From: Gaiellasilicea sp963761905
GTDB taxonomy: Bacteria > Actinomycetota > Thermoleophilia > Gaiellales > Gaiellaceae
Length of the DNA: 64,000 nucleotides
Direction: 5' to 3'
Assembly (NCBI GenBank): GCA_963761905.1
Contig: CAVXIQ010000005.1
Coordinates: 62,001-126,000, forward strand
Every line of letters begins with the position of its first letter. The stretch's first letter is position 1. Below the pieces are notes generated by a model. That model did not search any database. It worked only from the letters and a program-made list of their open reading frames with translations, and was not told the origin of the DNA. Below are positions 49,769 to 58,691 of the stretch, in pieces. The position numbers and the translations under genes were made by a program.

Positions 49769-51082
49769 GTGGATGGGTACGACGGCCGCGATCCCATGCG
49801 GTTCTCCAAGCTGATCGGTCACGTCGCGTCGAGCCTCTGGTTCGTCCCGGTCATGTGCGTGCTCGCAGGCGTGGTGATCTCGTTCGGCACAATCACCCTC
49901 GATCGCGCGTTCGACTACGACGCGATCCCGCAGAGCCTCGTCGGGGGGCCGACCGCCGCTGCGGAGATCCTCTCGACGATCGCCGTCTCCATGGTCAGCC
50001 TCACCGCCCTCGTGCTGACGATCACCATGGTCGTCGTCCAGCTGGCGATGGGCCAGTTCTCGCCGCGGATCGTGCAGCGGATCCTCCAGGACAAGCCGAG
50101 CCAGCTGGCGATCGGCCTCTTCGTCGCGACCTTCGTGCATGCGATCCTCGCGCTCCGCGAGGTGACCGACCTTGGCGACGGCACCGGCCAGGTCCCGGGG
50201 ATCGCGGTCGTGACGGCGTTCGTGCTCGTCCTCGTCAGCATCGCAGTGCTCGTTCTCTACGTCCACCACATCGGGCAGTCGCTCCGGGTCTCGTCGCTGA
50301 TCGAGCTCGTCGGCAAGGACACACGCAAGCTGATCGAGCGCAAGTACCCGGACCAGGTGGCCGGCGAGGAGCCGGAGCCCGGCTCGCCCAGGGTCGTGCG
50401 AGCCGACAAGTCGGGTGTCATCACCGCGATCGGGTTCGACGGTCTCGTCGAGGAGGCCGAGCGAGCGGACTGCGTACTGGAGCTCGTCCCGGCGCTCGGA
50501 GAGTTCGTGCCGGCCGAGGCGCCGCTCTTCCGAGTGCACGGGGAGCCCGACGGTCTCGACGAGGAAAGACTGCAGACGTCGCTGATCTTCCAGCTCGAGC
50601 CGACGCTCGAGGAGGACGTCGCCTACGGCGTCCGCCTCCTGGTCGATATCGCAGAGCGCTCGCTCGCCGACTCGCCGTTCCAGGACCCGACCACCGCCGT
50701 CCAGGCGATCGACCGCCTGCACGACATCCTGAGACAGCTCGCGCGGAGGCCGTTCCCGGACGGCCGCCACCGCGACGAGGCGGGCACGGTCCGGCTCACC
50801 GTTCGCTCGATGAGCTGGGAGGCATATGTCCGGCTCGCGTTCGACGAGATCCGCATGGCGGGGGCGGGGTCGCCTCAGGTCTCCCGGCGGCTCAAGGCCG
50901 CCCTCCTGGATCTCAAGGCGATCGCGCTGCCGGATCGAATCGAGGTCCTCGACGAACAGCTCGAGCTGCTCGTCACCGCGACCGAGGGCGCGATGGCGGA
51001 TGAGCGCGACGTGGAGATGGCGCTTCGCGAGGATCGAGAGGGAATCGGGGCGGCGGCCGGCGCCGATCGAGCCCGAGCGTGA
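49769..51082 (+). CDS. DUF2254 membrane protein
   Basis: A 437-residue DUF2254 protein: four N-terminal transmembrane helices (SLWFVPVMCVLAGVVISFG, LSTIAVSMVSLTALVLTITMV, IGLFVATFVHAILAL, AVVTAFVLVLVSIAVLVLYV) and a large soluble C-terminal domain (about 190-437) with AIDRLHDILRQLARRPFP. The family is widespread in actinobacteria and its function is unknown. GTG 49769 or ATG 49796 may be the start. It overlaps the start of the aldo/keto reductase gene. Confidence 0.88.
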   Translation: MDGYDGRDPMRFSKLIGHVASSLWFVPVMCVLAGVVISFGTITLDRAFDYDAIPQSLVGGPTAAAEILSTIAVSMVSLTALVLTITMVVVQLAMGQFSPRIVQRILQDKPSQLAIGLFVATFVHAILALREVTDLGDGTGQVPGIAVVTAFVLVLVSIAVLVLYVHHIGQSLRVSSLIELVGKDTRKLIERKYPDQVAGEEPEPGSPRVVRADKSGVITAIGFDGLVEEAERADCVLELVPALGEFVPAEAPLFRVHGEPDGLDEERLQTSLIFQLEPTLEEDVAYGVRLLVDIAERSLADSPFQDPTTAVQAIDRLHDILRQLARRPFPDGRHRDEAGTVRLTVRSMSWEAYVRLAFDEIRMAGAGSPQVSRRLKAALLDLKAIALPDRIEVLDEQLELLVTATEGAMADERDVEMALREDREGIGAAAGADRARA

Positions 51083-51946
51083 CGGAGTACCTTCCTGATC
51101 GGCGGCGAGCTCGAGGTTTGCCGGCTCGGCTTCGGCTGCATGCGTCTGACCGGCCCTCGGGTCAACGGTTGGCCGGAGGATCGCGAGAACGCGATCGCCG
51201 TGCTGCGGCGCGCCCGCGAGCTCGGCGTCGACTTCTTCGACACCGCGGATGCCTACGGGCCGGAGGTGAACGAGCTCCAGGTCGCCGAGGGGCTCCATCC
51301 GTACGACGGGATCACGGTTGCGACGAAGGGTGGGCTGCGCCGCGGGAAGCTCCGGACGCTCCTGCGGCGGCTCCCGGGAAAGCGCAGCGCCCCGTGGCCG
51401 CGCGACGGCAGCCCCGCGTATCTCAAGCGCGCGTGCGAGGCGTCGCTCCGCCGGCTCCGCGTCGAGGCGATCGACCTCTACCAGCTCCACCGCCCCGACC
51501 CGAAGACGCCGTTCTCCGAGTCGGTCGGAGCGCTCCGCGAGCTGAAGGAGGAGGGGAAGGTCCGTCACGTCGGCCTCTCGAACGTCTCGGTCGCGCAGCT
51601 CGAGGAGGCGCGGCGGATCGTCGAGATCGCGTCGGTTCAGAACGAGTACAACCTCGGCAACCGCGAGTCCGAGGACGTGCTCGAGGCCTGCGAGCGCGAG
51701 GGGATCGCGTTCCTGCCCTGGTATCCGCTCGACGCCGGCGAGCTGGCCCGCCCGGCCGGCCCGGTCGAGCAGATCGCCCGCGCGCACGACGCCACAGCCG
51801 CGCAGGTCGCGCTCGCCTGGCTGCTCCAGCGCTCGGCGGTGACGATCCCGATTCCCGGTACGTCCTCGCTCGCGCACCTGGAGGAGAACCTCGCGTCGGG
51901 CAAGCTCCGGCTCAGCGAGAGCGAGCTCGAGCTCCTGGCGAGCTGA
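51079..51946 (+). pseudogene. Aldo/keto reductase, one frame break
   Basis: A NADPH-dependent aldo/keto reductase of about 288 residues. The catalytic Asp-Tyr-Lys-His set is seen in FFDTADAYGP, ATKGG and YQLHRPDPK; a NADPH site is in PIPGTSSLAHLEEN. The N-terminus starts at GTG 51079 (MTEYL), then one extra base in cttcctg at about 51091-51095 shifts the frame; the continuation is LIGGELEVCRLGFGCMRLTG. The remaining 800 bases are intact. Confidence 0.83.
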
Positions 51947-52022
51947 TTCGTCGGCAGTGAGATCCGAACGCTGCTCGCCACCGTACTCTTGTGGCGTACC
52001 GGTTCACCCACCAAGGAGACGC

Positions 52023-52376
52023 ATGATCCGCATTCGCCTCGTTGCGGCGCTCGCCGCACTCGCGCTCGTCGCAATCGGCCCGGCTCAGGCTGCGGTGCCG
52101 AAGCTGACGGGCACCGTCGGGCCCGGCTTCACGATCACCCTGAAGAAGTCAGGAACCGCAGTGAAGACGCTGAAGCCCGGCAAGTACGCGCTCGTCGTCA
52201 CCGACAAGTCCCGAATTCACAACTTCCGGCTCAAGGGGCCGGGTGGAGTCAACAAGGCGACGAGCATCGTCAAGCAGGGGACGTCGACCTACGCGCTGAC
52301 CCTCGTGAAGGGCACGTACACGTTCGTCTGCGACCCGCACCCCACCTCGATGAAGGGCACGTTCAAGGTTCAGTGA
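52023..52376 (+). CDS. Secreted cupredoxin
   Basis: A 117-residue exported copper protein paralogous to the lipoprotein at 48707. A Sec signal (about 1-23, AQAAVP) replaces the lipobox. TGTVGPGFTITL begins the mature fold; ligands are His in RIHNFRLKGPG and Cys-His-Met in FVCDPHPTSMKG. It is very basic (many Lys), unlike its acidic lipoprotein partner. AAGGAGA lies before ATG 52023. Its 3' end overlaps the mec-like gene on the other strand. Confidence 0.87.
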   Translation: MIRIRLVAALAALALVAIGPAQAAVPKLTGTVGPGFTITLKKSGTAVKTLKPGKYALVVTDKSRIHNFRLKGPGGVNKATSIVKQGTSTYALTLVKGTYTFVCDPHPTSMKGTFKVQ

Positions 52377-52743
52377 CGAGCTCGAGCGGCGCGATCCGGC
52401 CGTCTTCGCCGATGGTGAAGGCGGCCAGATCGTCCAGCCGCAGCGAGTAGATCAGGTAGGGCTTGTCGTGCCAGAGGCCGATGTTCTCGACGTCGGTGCG
52501 CGACGGTCGCGGCGGCGAGGACAGGTGCGAGTGGAAGACGGCGAGCTCGTAGCCCTCGTCTTCGAGGAACCAGGTCTCCAGCGGCACCTCGAGCTCGAAG
52601 CGGTACGGGGAGGCCGCGGCGTTCCAGCCCGCGACGTAGCGCGCGGCGATCCCGTCGCGGAGGACGACGAGCCCGCAGGCTTCGTTCGGCGCCTCGGCTT
52701 CGGCGTGGGCGCGCAGCGCGGCGCGCACCTCGGCGCCGATCAC
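52363..52743 (-). CDS. mec: JAMM metallopeptidase, CysO-cysteine hydrolase (Mec-like)
   Basis: A 126-residue M67-family zinc peptidase. The JAMM motif is complete: Glu in PNEACGLV, then HSHLSSPPRPSRTD (HxH, Ser, Asp), with Gly-rich flank. In Mycobacterium the homologous Mec hydrolyses the CysO-cysteine adduct to release cysteine. It is encoded directly after cysM with a GTGA overlap (start GTG 52743 or 52746), completing the moeZ-like/cysO/cysM/mec operon. No signal peptide. Confidence 0.87.
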   Translation of the reverse strand: MIGAEVRAALRAHAEAEAPNEACGLVVLRDGIAARYVAGWNAAASPYRFELEVPLETWFLEDEGYELAVFHSHLSSPPRPSRTDVENIGLWHDKPYLIYSLRLDDLAAFTIGEDGRIAPLELVTEP

Positions 52744-53672
52744 CACCAGACGGCTTTCTCCATCGATTCCTCGACATCGGACGCGTCCCAGAAGTCGGCC
52801 GAGAGGTACTTCCAGCCAGCGTCCGCCAGGACGCAGACGACGACGCCCTCCTCGAGCTCCGCGGCGAGCTTTCGCGCGACGTGGACGACGGCGCCGGACG
52901 AGACGCCGCCGAAGATCCCCTCGGCGTCGAGGAGCTCGCGCAGCGCCACGACCGACTCGGCGTTCGAGACGAGCACCTTCCGGTCGAGCTTCGCGACGTC
53001 GAGGATCGGCGGCACGTAGCCGTCCGCGAGCGAGCGCAGGCCCATGACCGCATCCCCCGGGAGCGGCTCGGCCGCGGCGACGACGACGTCCGGAAAACGC
53101 TCGCGCAGCCGCTCGCCAACTCCCATCAGCGTCCCGCCCGTTCCGAGGCCGGCGACGAGCACGTCGACGCGGTCGAGCGCCTCGACGATCTCGGCCCCGG
53201 TTCCCGCGTAGTGCGCCCGCGGGTTGGCGGCGTTCGCGTACTGGAACGGCATGAAGAACGACGGTTCGCGCTCCGCGAGCTCGAGCGCGAGCCGAACCGC
53301 CCCGTTCGAGCCCTCCTCGCCCGGCGAGTCGACGATCTCGGCGCCGTAGAGCCGGAGCAGGCGCCGGCGCTCCTCGGTCGCGTTCTCGGGCATCACGCAC
53401 GTGAGCGGATAGCCCTTCAGCTTGGCGACGAGCGCGAGCGAGATCCCGGTGTTGCCGCTCGTCGGCTCGAGCAGGCGGCGGCCCGGCTCGAGCTCGCCGC
53501 TCGCCTCGGCGGCCTCGATCATCGCCTTTGCGATGCGGTCCTTGATCGAGCCCGTCGGGTTCTGGCCCTCGAGCTTCGCGTAGATCGCGACCCGTCCCGG
53601 CGCGAAGCGCGAGAGCTCGACGAGCGGAGTGTTGCCGACGAGCCCGAGGAGCGAGTCGGCGGTGCTCAGCAC
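52740..53672 (-). CDS. cysM: CysM-type cysteine synthase
   Basis: A 310-residue PLP-dependent synthase. The PLP Lys lies in NPTGSIKDRIA (about residue 44), the substrate loop in EPTSGNTGISLA and the phosphate-binding loop in GLGTGGTLMG. Position between cysO and mec, and the C-terminal extension AVWW, point to the CysM type that uses a CysO thiocarboxylate (with O-phosphoserine in Mycobacterium) rather than free sulfide. GTG 53672 overlaps the cysO stop by seven bases. Confidence 0.92.
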   Translation of the reverse strand: MLSTADSLLGLVGNTPLVELSRFAPGRVAIYAKLEGQNPTGSIKDRIAKAMIEAAEASGELEPGRRLLEPTSGNTGISLALVAKLKGYPLTCVMPENATEERRRLLRLYGAEIVDSPGEEGSNGAVRLALELAEREPSFFMPFQYANAANPRAHYAGTGAEIVEALDRVDVLVAGLGTGGTLMGVGERLRERFPDVVVAAAEPLPGDAVMGLRSLADGYVPPILDVAKLDRKVLVSNAESVVALRELLDAEGIFGGVSSGAVVHVARKLAAELEEGVVVCVLADAGWKYLSADFWDASDVEESMEKAVWW

Positions 53673-53935
53673 CCGCCGGCCATGGCGGGGAGAAGGATGA
53701 TTCGGTGACCGTCGACGGCCGTGTCGAGGCCGTCGAGCGTGCGGACGTCCTCGCCGCCGAGATAGACGTTCACGAACGGTGCGAGCTCGCCGTTCTCGAA
53801 GAGCTGCGCAGCGAGGGCGGGGTAGCGGTCGACGAGATCGTCGAGCACCGCACGGACGTCGTCGCCGCTCGCCTCGACCTGCCGCTCGCCGCCCACCTCG
53901 GCCCGCAGCGTGGGCGGGATTCGAACCGCCGTCAC
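53666..53935 (-). CDS. cysO: CysO ubiquitin-like sulfur carrier ending Gly-Gly-Cys
   Basis: An 89-residue MoaD/ThiS-like sulfur carrier: VRIPPTLRAEVGGERQVEASG and VNVYLGGEDVRTLDGLDTAV lead to ILLPAMAGGC at the end. Mycobacterial CysO ends at Gly-Gly; here one cysteine follows the pair before TGA 53666. An encoded Gly-Gly-Cys is chemically the same as the CysO-cysteine adduct cleaved by Mec, so maturation by the adjacent protease is expected. GTG 53935 overlaps the sulfurtransferase stop by four bases. Confidence 0.88.
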   Translation of the reverse strand: MTAVRIPPTLRAEVGGERQVEASGDDVRAVLDDLVDRYPALAAQLFENGELAPFVNVYLGGEDVRTLDGLDTAVDGHRIILLPAMAGGC

Positions 53936-55107
53936 GACCGCACCGCCGGCCCCGCGCAGAACTCGACGTAGTCGACGTACTCGGTGATCGTCGGGCTCTC
54001 GCCGCACACCGGGCAGTCGGGATCGCGGTCGACAGACACCTCGTCGAAGGTGGTCGCGAGCGCGTCGATCAGGAGGAGCCGTCCCTGGAGGGTCTCGCCG
54101 ATCCCGAGCAGCAGCTTCAGAGCCTCGCTCGCCTGCAGGGAGCCGACGATTCCGGGAAGCACGCCGAGCACGCCGCCTTCCGCGCAGCTCGGCGCGAGCT
54201 CCGGCGGCGGCGGCGAGGGGAAGAGGCAGCGGTAGCACGGCCCCGCGTTCGGAACGAGGACGGTGACCTGCCCCTCGAAGCGGTAGATCGAGCCGTGGAC
54301 GACGGGGATGTCGTGCCAGACCGAGGCGTCGTTGACGAGGTAGCGCGTGGGGAAGTTGTCGGCGCCGTCGACGATCACGTCCCAGCCCTCGCCGAGGATC
54401 CGCTCGACGTTCTCGGAGGTGAGCCGCTCCTCGTAGGTCTTGACGTCGACGTCCGGGTTGAGCGCCTCGATCGTCCGCTTCGCCGAGCTCACCTTCGCCT
54501 CGCCGATCCGCTCGGTCGAGTGGACGATCTGGCGCTGCAGGTTCGAGTCGTCGACGACGTCGGCATCGACGATCCCGAGCGTCCCGACGCCGGCGGCGGC
54601 GAGGTAGAGCGAGGCCGGCGAGCCGAGACCGCCCGCGCCGATCAGGAGCACGCGGGACGCGAGCAGCTTCTGCTGGCCCGCTTCGCCGACCTCCGGGATC
54701 AGCAGGTGGCGCGAATAGCGCGCGCGCTGCGCCGGCAAGAGCGCCTGCGGCGTCTCGACGTCGAAGCCGTTCCGCTTCCAGTCCGTGAAGCCGCCGGCGA
54801 GCGAGGAGACGTGCTCGTAGCCGAGCTCCTCGAGCGACTTCGCCGCGAACGCCGAGCGCGCACCGACCGCGCAGTAGACGACGATCTCCCGCGAGCGCTC
54901 CGGCAGCAGGCCCTCGATGTGCGACTCGAGCTGGCCGCGAGGGATGTGGACGGCGCCGGGGATCGCGCCCTCCTCCCACTCCTCGCGCTCGCGGACGTCG
55001 AGGAAGAGCGGCGGCTCGGACGAGGTCGAGCGCTCGCGCGCGTCGGCGGCGCCGATCTCGTCGATCTCGGCCTTCGTCCGGTTGAGGAGGTCGCGGTAGC
55101 TCGCCAT
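53932..55107 (-). CDS. Rhodanese-ThiF fusion sulfurtransferase (MoeZ-like)
   Basis: A 391-residue activating enzyme for the CysO carrier. An N-terminal rhodanese domain (about 20-110, active site CAVGARS) is followed by a ThiF/E1-like adenylyltransferase (about 120-385) with GAGGLGSPASLYLAAAG, the adenylate region DADVVDDSNLQRQ and zinc CxxC pairs in CYRCLFP and CPVCGE. In mycobacterial MoeZ the rhodanese is C-terminal, so the domain order here is reversed. ATG 55107 is used because the rhodanese fold begins soon after; its stop overlaps cysO. Confidence 0.88.
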   Translation of the reverse strand: MASYRDLLNRTKAEIDEIGAADARERSTSSEPPLFLDVREREEWEEGAIPGAVHIPRGQLESHIEGLLPERSREIVVYCAVGARSAFAAKSLEELGYEHVSSLAGGFTDWKRNGFDVETPQALLPAQRARYSRHLLIPEVGEAGQQKLLASRVLLIGAGGLGSPASLYLAAAGVGTLGIVDADVVDDSNLQRQIVHSTERIGEAKVSSAKRTIEALNPDVDVKTYEERLTSENVERILGEGWDVIVDGADNFPTRYLVNDASVWHDIPVVHGSIYRFEGQVTVLVPNAGPCYRCLFPSPPPPELAPSCAEGGVLGVLPGIVGSLQASEALKLLLGIGETLQGRLLLIDALATTFDEVSVDRDPDCPVCGESPTITEYVDYVEFCAGPAVRS

Positions 55108-55187
55108 TGCTTCAAGAAGGATAGTAGCCCTCGGCCGTGCAAACGCCCGGCGGGCGCGCGGTGTTCCCGGCGAGGATGATGCGGACC

Positions 55188-56330
55188 ATGCGCGTGCTCT
55201 TCTGCTGCGTTCCGCTCGAGGGCCATCTTCGCCCGCTGCTCCCGCTCGCGCGGGCGCTGGCGGCAACGGGCCACGAGGTGACGTTCGCAACCGGGGCTGA
55301 CCGGCGGGAGCAGATCCACTCGGCCGGTTTCGCCCATCTCGTCGCCGGTCCGTCCGAGCACGACGTCCGAGGCGCGGCGGCAGAGATCCGCCGAGAGCTG
55401 CTCGCGCTCCCCGTCGAGGCTCGCCGGCGCTTCGGCTTCAGCCGGATCTTCGCGCTCCTTCATGCGCCACGGAAGCTGCCCGACCTGCTCGACCAGCTGC
55501 GTTCCCGGCCGTTCGACGCGATCGTCCACGACAGCGCCGACCTCGCCGCGCCGGTCGCGGCGTCCGCCCTCGGTCTTCCGCTCGTGAATCACTCGTTCGG
55601 CGCGATGGTGCCGCTCTCCGTGCTCGACTACGCGAGCGAGCTCGCCGCGCCCCTCTGGCGCACTGCCGGTCTCGAGCCGGAGCCGTACGCCGGCGCGTTT
55701 CGCGGCCTCTATGTCGACATCTCGCCGCCGTGCTTCGCCTGGGAGGAGCCGCAGGGCCCGAGCATCCGGCTTCATCCTTTCGAAGCCGAGGCCGGTGAAG
55801 CACCGGCGTGGCTCGGCAGGCTCGGATCGCCGCTCGTCTACGCGACGCTCGGGACGATCTTCAACGAGCCGGCGCTGCTCCGATCGCTGCTCGCGGGCCT
55901 CGATCAGGTCCCGGCGGCTCTCGTGACCACGGGCAGAGACGTCGATCCCACCTCGGTCGGCACGGTGCCGCAGCGGGTTCGGCTGGAGCAGTTCGTGCCG
56001 CAGGCGCAGGTGTTCCCCCTCTGCGCCGCCGTCGTGGCCCATGGCGGCTCAGGAACTACGCTCGGGGCGCTCGCCCACGGCTTGCCCCTGCTCCTCGTCC
56101 CGCAGGGCGCCGACCAGTTCGACAACGCGGCTCGTTGCGAGCGGGCCGGAGCGGCGATCGTGCTGCGGCCGGATGAGCTGACGGCGGACGCCGTGCGAGC
56201 TTCGCTCCGGCGCCTTCTCGACGAGCCCTCGTACAGAAGCGCCGCGGAGGCCGTGGCGGCTGAGATCGCGGCGATGCCGACCGCCGTCGAGGCCGTGCCG
56301 GCGATCGAGGCGTACCTGACTGCTGGCTAG
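55188..56330 (+). CDS. GT1-family glycosyltransferase
   Basis: A 380-residue glycosyltransferase of the GT1 (UGT/macrolide) superfamily with two Rossmann domains. The N-terminal acceptor domain starts MRVLFCCVPLEGHLRPLLPLARAL; the C-terminal donor motif reads VVAHGGSGTTLGALAHGLPLLLVP with the Asp-Gln pair in GADQFDNA. It would glycosylate a lipid, polyketide or other small acceptor. No biosynthetic cluster is adjacent. ATG 55188 is preferred to 55176/55179 (GAGG lies at 55172-55175); a GTG at 55137 is less likely. Confidence 0.85.
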   Translation: MRVLFCCVPLEGHLRPLLPLARALAATGHEVTFATGADRREQIHSAGFAHLVAGPSEHDVRGAAAEIRRELLALPVEARRRFGFSRIFALLHAPRKLPDLLDQLRSRPFDAIVHDSADLAAPVAASALGLPLVNHSFGAMVPLSVLDYASELAAPLWRTAGLEPEPYAGAFRGLYVDISPPCFAWEEPQGPSIRLHPFEAEAGEAPAWLGRLGSPLVYATLGTIFNEPALLRSLLAGLDQVPAALVTTGRDVDPTSVGTVPQRVRLEQFVPQAQVFPLCAAVVAHGGSGTTLGALAHGLPLLLVPQGADQFDNAARCERAGAAIVLRPDELTADAVRASLRRLLDEPSYRSAAEAVAAEIAAMPTAVEAVPAIEAYLTAG

Positions 56331-56331
56331 G

Positions 56332-57334
56332 GTGGCTCGCGTGTCCCCGCGCGTGCGTGTCGCTCTCGTGGTCGCTGCGCTCGCCGCGACCGCGGCGGTC
56401 GTGGTCGCGGGTGCAGCCGTGCTCTCCGCGAAGGAGCTCGACCCGCCTGCGAGCACGGCCGCGCCGGCCAAACCGCGCGCGGGTGTGCCACCGCTCGTGC
56501 TCGAGCTCGGTCTTCGGGACGACGCTGCCGCGCGCTCGCTGCGGAACGCCGAACGCCTCTTTCGCGCCGGCCGGCGAGCCGAGGCCAAGACGATCTTCCT
56601 CCGCGGCGAGTCGGTCGAGGCGAAGCTCGGCGCCGCGCTCGCCGACTGGCCGGACACACGCGACCGAATCGAGCAGCTCGGCGCGCTGTATCCGCGGAGC
56701 TCGCTCGTCCAGCTCCACGTCGGGCTGGCGCGCTTCTGGGCCGGCGAGCGCGCGGCGCTCGACGCCTGGCGGGAGGCTCGCGATGTCCAGCCGGACACGC
56801 CCTACGCCGTGCGCGCCGGCGATCTGCTCCATCCGGACTTCGCGCCGGGTCTCCCGCTCTTCCAGCCGGCGACCCCGCTCGGACCGCCGATCGAGGGGAA
56901 GCCGGCCAAGCAGCAGGTCGAGCTCCTTCGCCAGGCCGCTAGGCAGAGCTTGAACAGCCGCGAGGGGCTCGTCCACCGGCTCTACTACGGCCTCGCCCTC
57001 CAGCGGCTCGGGAGGCCGGTGTCGGCCCGACGCACCTATTCCGCGGCGGCCGACGCCTACCCGAACGACGTCGAGGCGCTCGTGGCGGACGCGGTCGGCC
57101 GCTACTCCAAGGAGAGCCCGGTCGAGGCGTTCAGCCGGCTCGGGCCGCTCAGCCGCCGGTTCCCAAAAGCCGCCACGGTGCGGTTCCACCTCGGGCTCCT
57201 CCTGCTCTGGCAGGGAGACGTCACAGCGGCCCGAAAGCAGCTCCGGCTCGCCCGCGTCGCTGCAGCCGGGGTCGCGGCTCGCGGTCGAAGCTGGCCGCTA
57301 CCTGGACGAGCTCGCGAAAGCCGGGACCGGCTGA
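56332..57334 (+). pseudogene. TPR-like membrane protein, 3' frame break
   Basis: A protein of about 333 residues: one N-terminal membrane helix (ALVVAALAATAAVVVAGAAVL, about 12-32), a linker, then helical tetratricopeptide-like repeats (NAERLFRAGRRAEAK, YGLALQRLGRPVSARRTYSAAADAYP, HLGLLLLWQGDVTAARKQL). In the GGGG run at 57268-57271 one extra G shifts the frame; the proper end is SRLAVEAGRYLDELAKAGTG with TGA 57332. It starts at GTG 56332 just after the glycosyltransferase gene. Confidence 0.75.
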
Positions 57335-57411
57335 ACGCAAGATAGGTCGCTCGGCCCATGGCGCCCTGCCGCCGCTCGTGGCACGCTTCCGCAGCCCGCA
57401 AAAACGAGGGA

Positions 57412-57440
57412 TTGCGGTAAGGGGTACTCGCAACTACTCT
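57412..57440 (+). promoter_or_regulatory. Promoter of the primary sigma factor gene
   Basis: TTGCGG (57412-57417) and TACTCT (57435-57440) are separated by 17 bases, 83 bases before the GTG at 57524, with a strong GGAGGGGGAG Shine-Dalgarno (57511-57520) in the leader. Confidence 0.6.
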
Positions 57441-57523
57441 GCCGCAGGGGAACTGGCCGCAAAGAGCATGGTTGCAGGAAACGTGGCTGAAGGATCTGGG
57501 AGCGCCTGATCGGAGGGGGAGCC

Positions 57524-58618
57524 GTGAGCGCATTGGGAGTCACCAAGGATGCCGTTCCACAAGTCGCCGACTTGCTGGAGACGGACGAGGGCCGGCAACT
57601 CCTGGAAACCGGACGCGCGGCGGGAAAGCTGCGCGCCGACGACATCAGCGCCGCGCTCGACGAGCTCGATCCCGACGCCGGCCAGCTCGACGAGTTCTAC
57701 GCGGCCCTCGAGGAGCTCCAGATCGAGGTGGTCGACGGGATCGAGGAGGTCGAGCCCGAGGTCGCCGCCACGGAGCAGGCGAAGGCCGGTGAGATCTCGA
57801 CCGACACGCTCCAGCTCTTCCTCAAGGACATCGGGCGCGTCCCGCTCCTGACCGCAGCGCAGGAGGTCGAGCTCGCGAAGCGGATCGAGCGCGCCGACCA
57901 CACCGCCAAGCAGGCGATGGTCGAGGCGAACCTCCGGCTCGTCGTCTCGATCGCGAAGCGCTACAGAAATCAGGGCCTGCCGTTCCTCGACCTGATCCAG
58001 GAGGGAACGATCGGGCTCGTTCGAGCCGCCGAGAAGTTCGACTACCGCCGGGGCTTCAAGTTCTCCACCTACGCCACGTGGTGGATCCGTCAGGCCGTCG
58101 CGCGCGCGCTCGCCGACAAGGCACGCACGATTCGGATGCCCGTCCACGTCGTCGAGAAGCTGAACAAGATCGTCCGGACCGAGCGCACCCTGCGCGCGAA
58201 GCTCGGCCGCGAGCCGAGCTCGGTCGAGATCGCGCTCGAGCTCGAGCTGCTCCCGGAGGAGGTCGACCAGATCCGCCGGAGCGCGCAGACGCCGATCTCG
58301 CTCGAGAAGCCGGTCGGCGACGAGGAGGAGTCGGAGTTCGGGCACTTCCTCACCGACGAGACGATGCCGTTGCCGGACGAGATCGCCGAGGAGACGATGC
58401 GGAACGAGGCGCTGCGCTCGATCCTGGGCACGCTCTCGCATCGCGAGCGGCGCGTGCTCGAGCTCCGCTACGGCCTCGACGGCGAGCAGCCGCGCACGCT
58501 CGACGAGGTCGGCCGCACGTTCAACGTCACGCGCGAGCGGATCCGCCAGATCGAGAACCAGAGCCTGAAGAAGCTCCGCGCGCTCGCCGACGCCGGCAAG
58601 CTGCGTCACGTGGCCTAG
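57524..58618 (+). CDS. rpoD: Primary (group 1/2) sigma factor RpoD/SigA
   Basis: A 364-residue sigma-70 factor. Region 1.2 (DTLQLFLKDIGRVPLLTAAQE), the region 2 core (NLRLVVSIAKRYRNQGLPFLDL, GFKFSTYATWWIRQA), region 3 (RMPVHVVEKLNKI) and region 4.2 (RRVLELRYGLDGEQPRTLDEVG, TRERIRQIENQSLKKLR) are complete. It lacks the long acidic 1.1 insertion but is otherwise housekeeping-like, and would read the TAnnnT boxes listed here. GTG 57524 follows a strong Shine-Dalgarno. Confidence 0.95.
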   Translation: MSALGVTKDAVPQVADLLETDEGRQLLETGRAAGKLRADDISAALDELDPDAGQLDEFYAALEELQIEVVDGIEEVEPEVAATEQAKAGEISTDTLQLFLKDIGRVPLLTAAQEVELAKRIERADHTAKQAMVEANLRLVVSIAKRYRNQGLPFLDLIQEGTIGLVRAAEKFDYRRGFKFSTYATWWIRQAVARALADKARTIRMPVHVVEKLNKIVRTERTLRAKLGREPSSVEIALELELLPEEVDQIRRSAQTPISLEKPVGDEEESEFGHFLTDETMPLPDEIAEETMRNEALRSILGTLSHRERRVLELRYGLDGEQPRTLDEVGRTFNVTRERIRQIENQSLKKLRALADAGKLRHVA

Positions 58619-58691
58619 CGACCGCCGGTTGCGTCGGCGACACCGGGGGCGTAGCGTCCACGACGTCGTCGGTGGGGTCGAAGGAGCGGGA

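Noticed and set aside
53911..53930. tRNA T-arm-like sequence GGTTCGAATCCCGCC on the minus strand
   Set aside because: It is the start of cysO, encoding the conserved VRIPP strand. No acceptor, D or anticodon arms can be placed around it.
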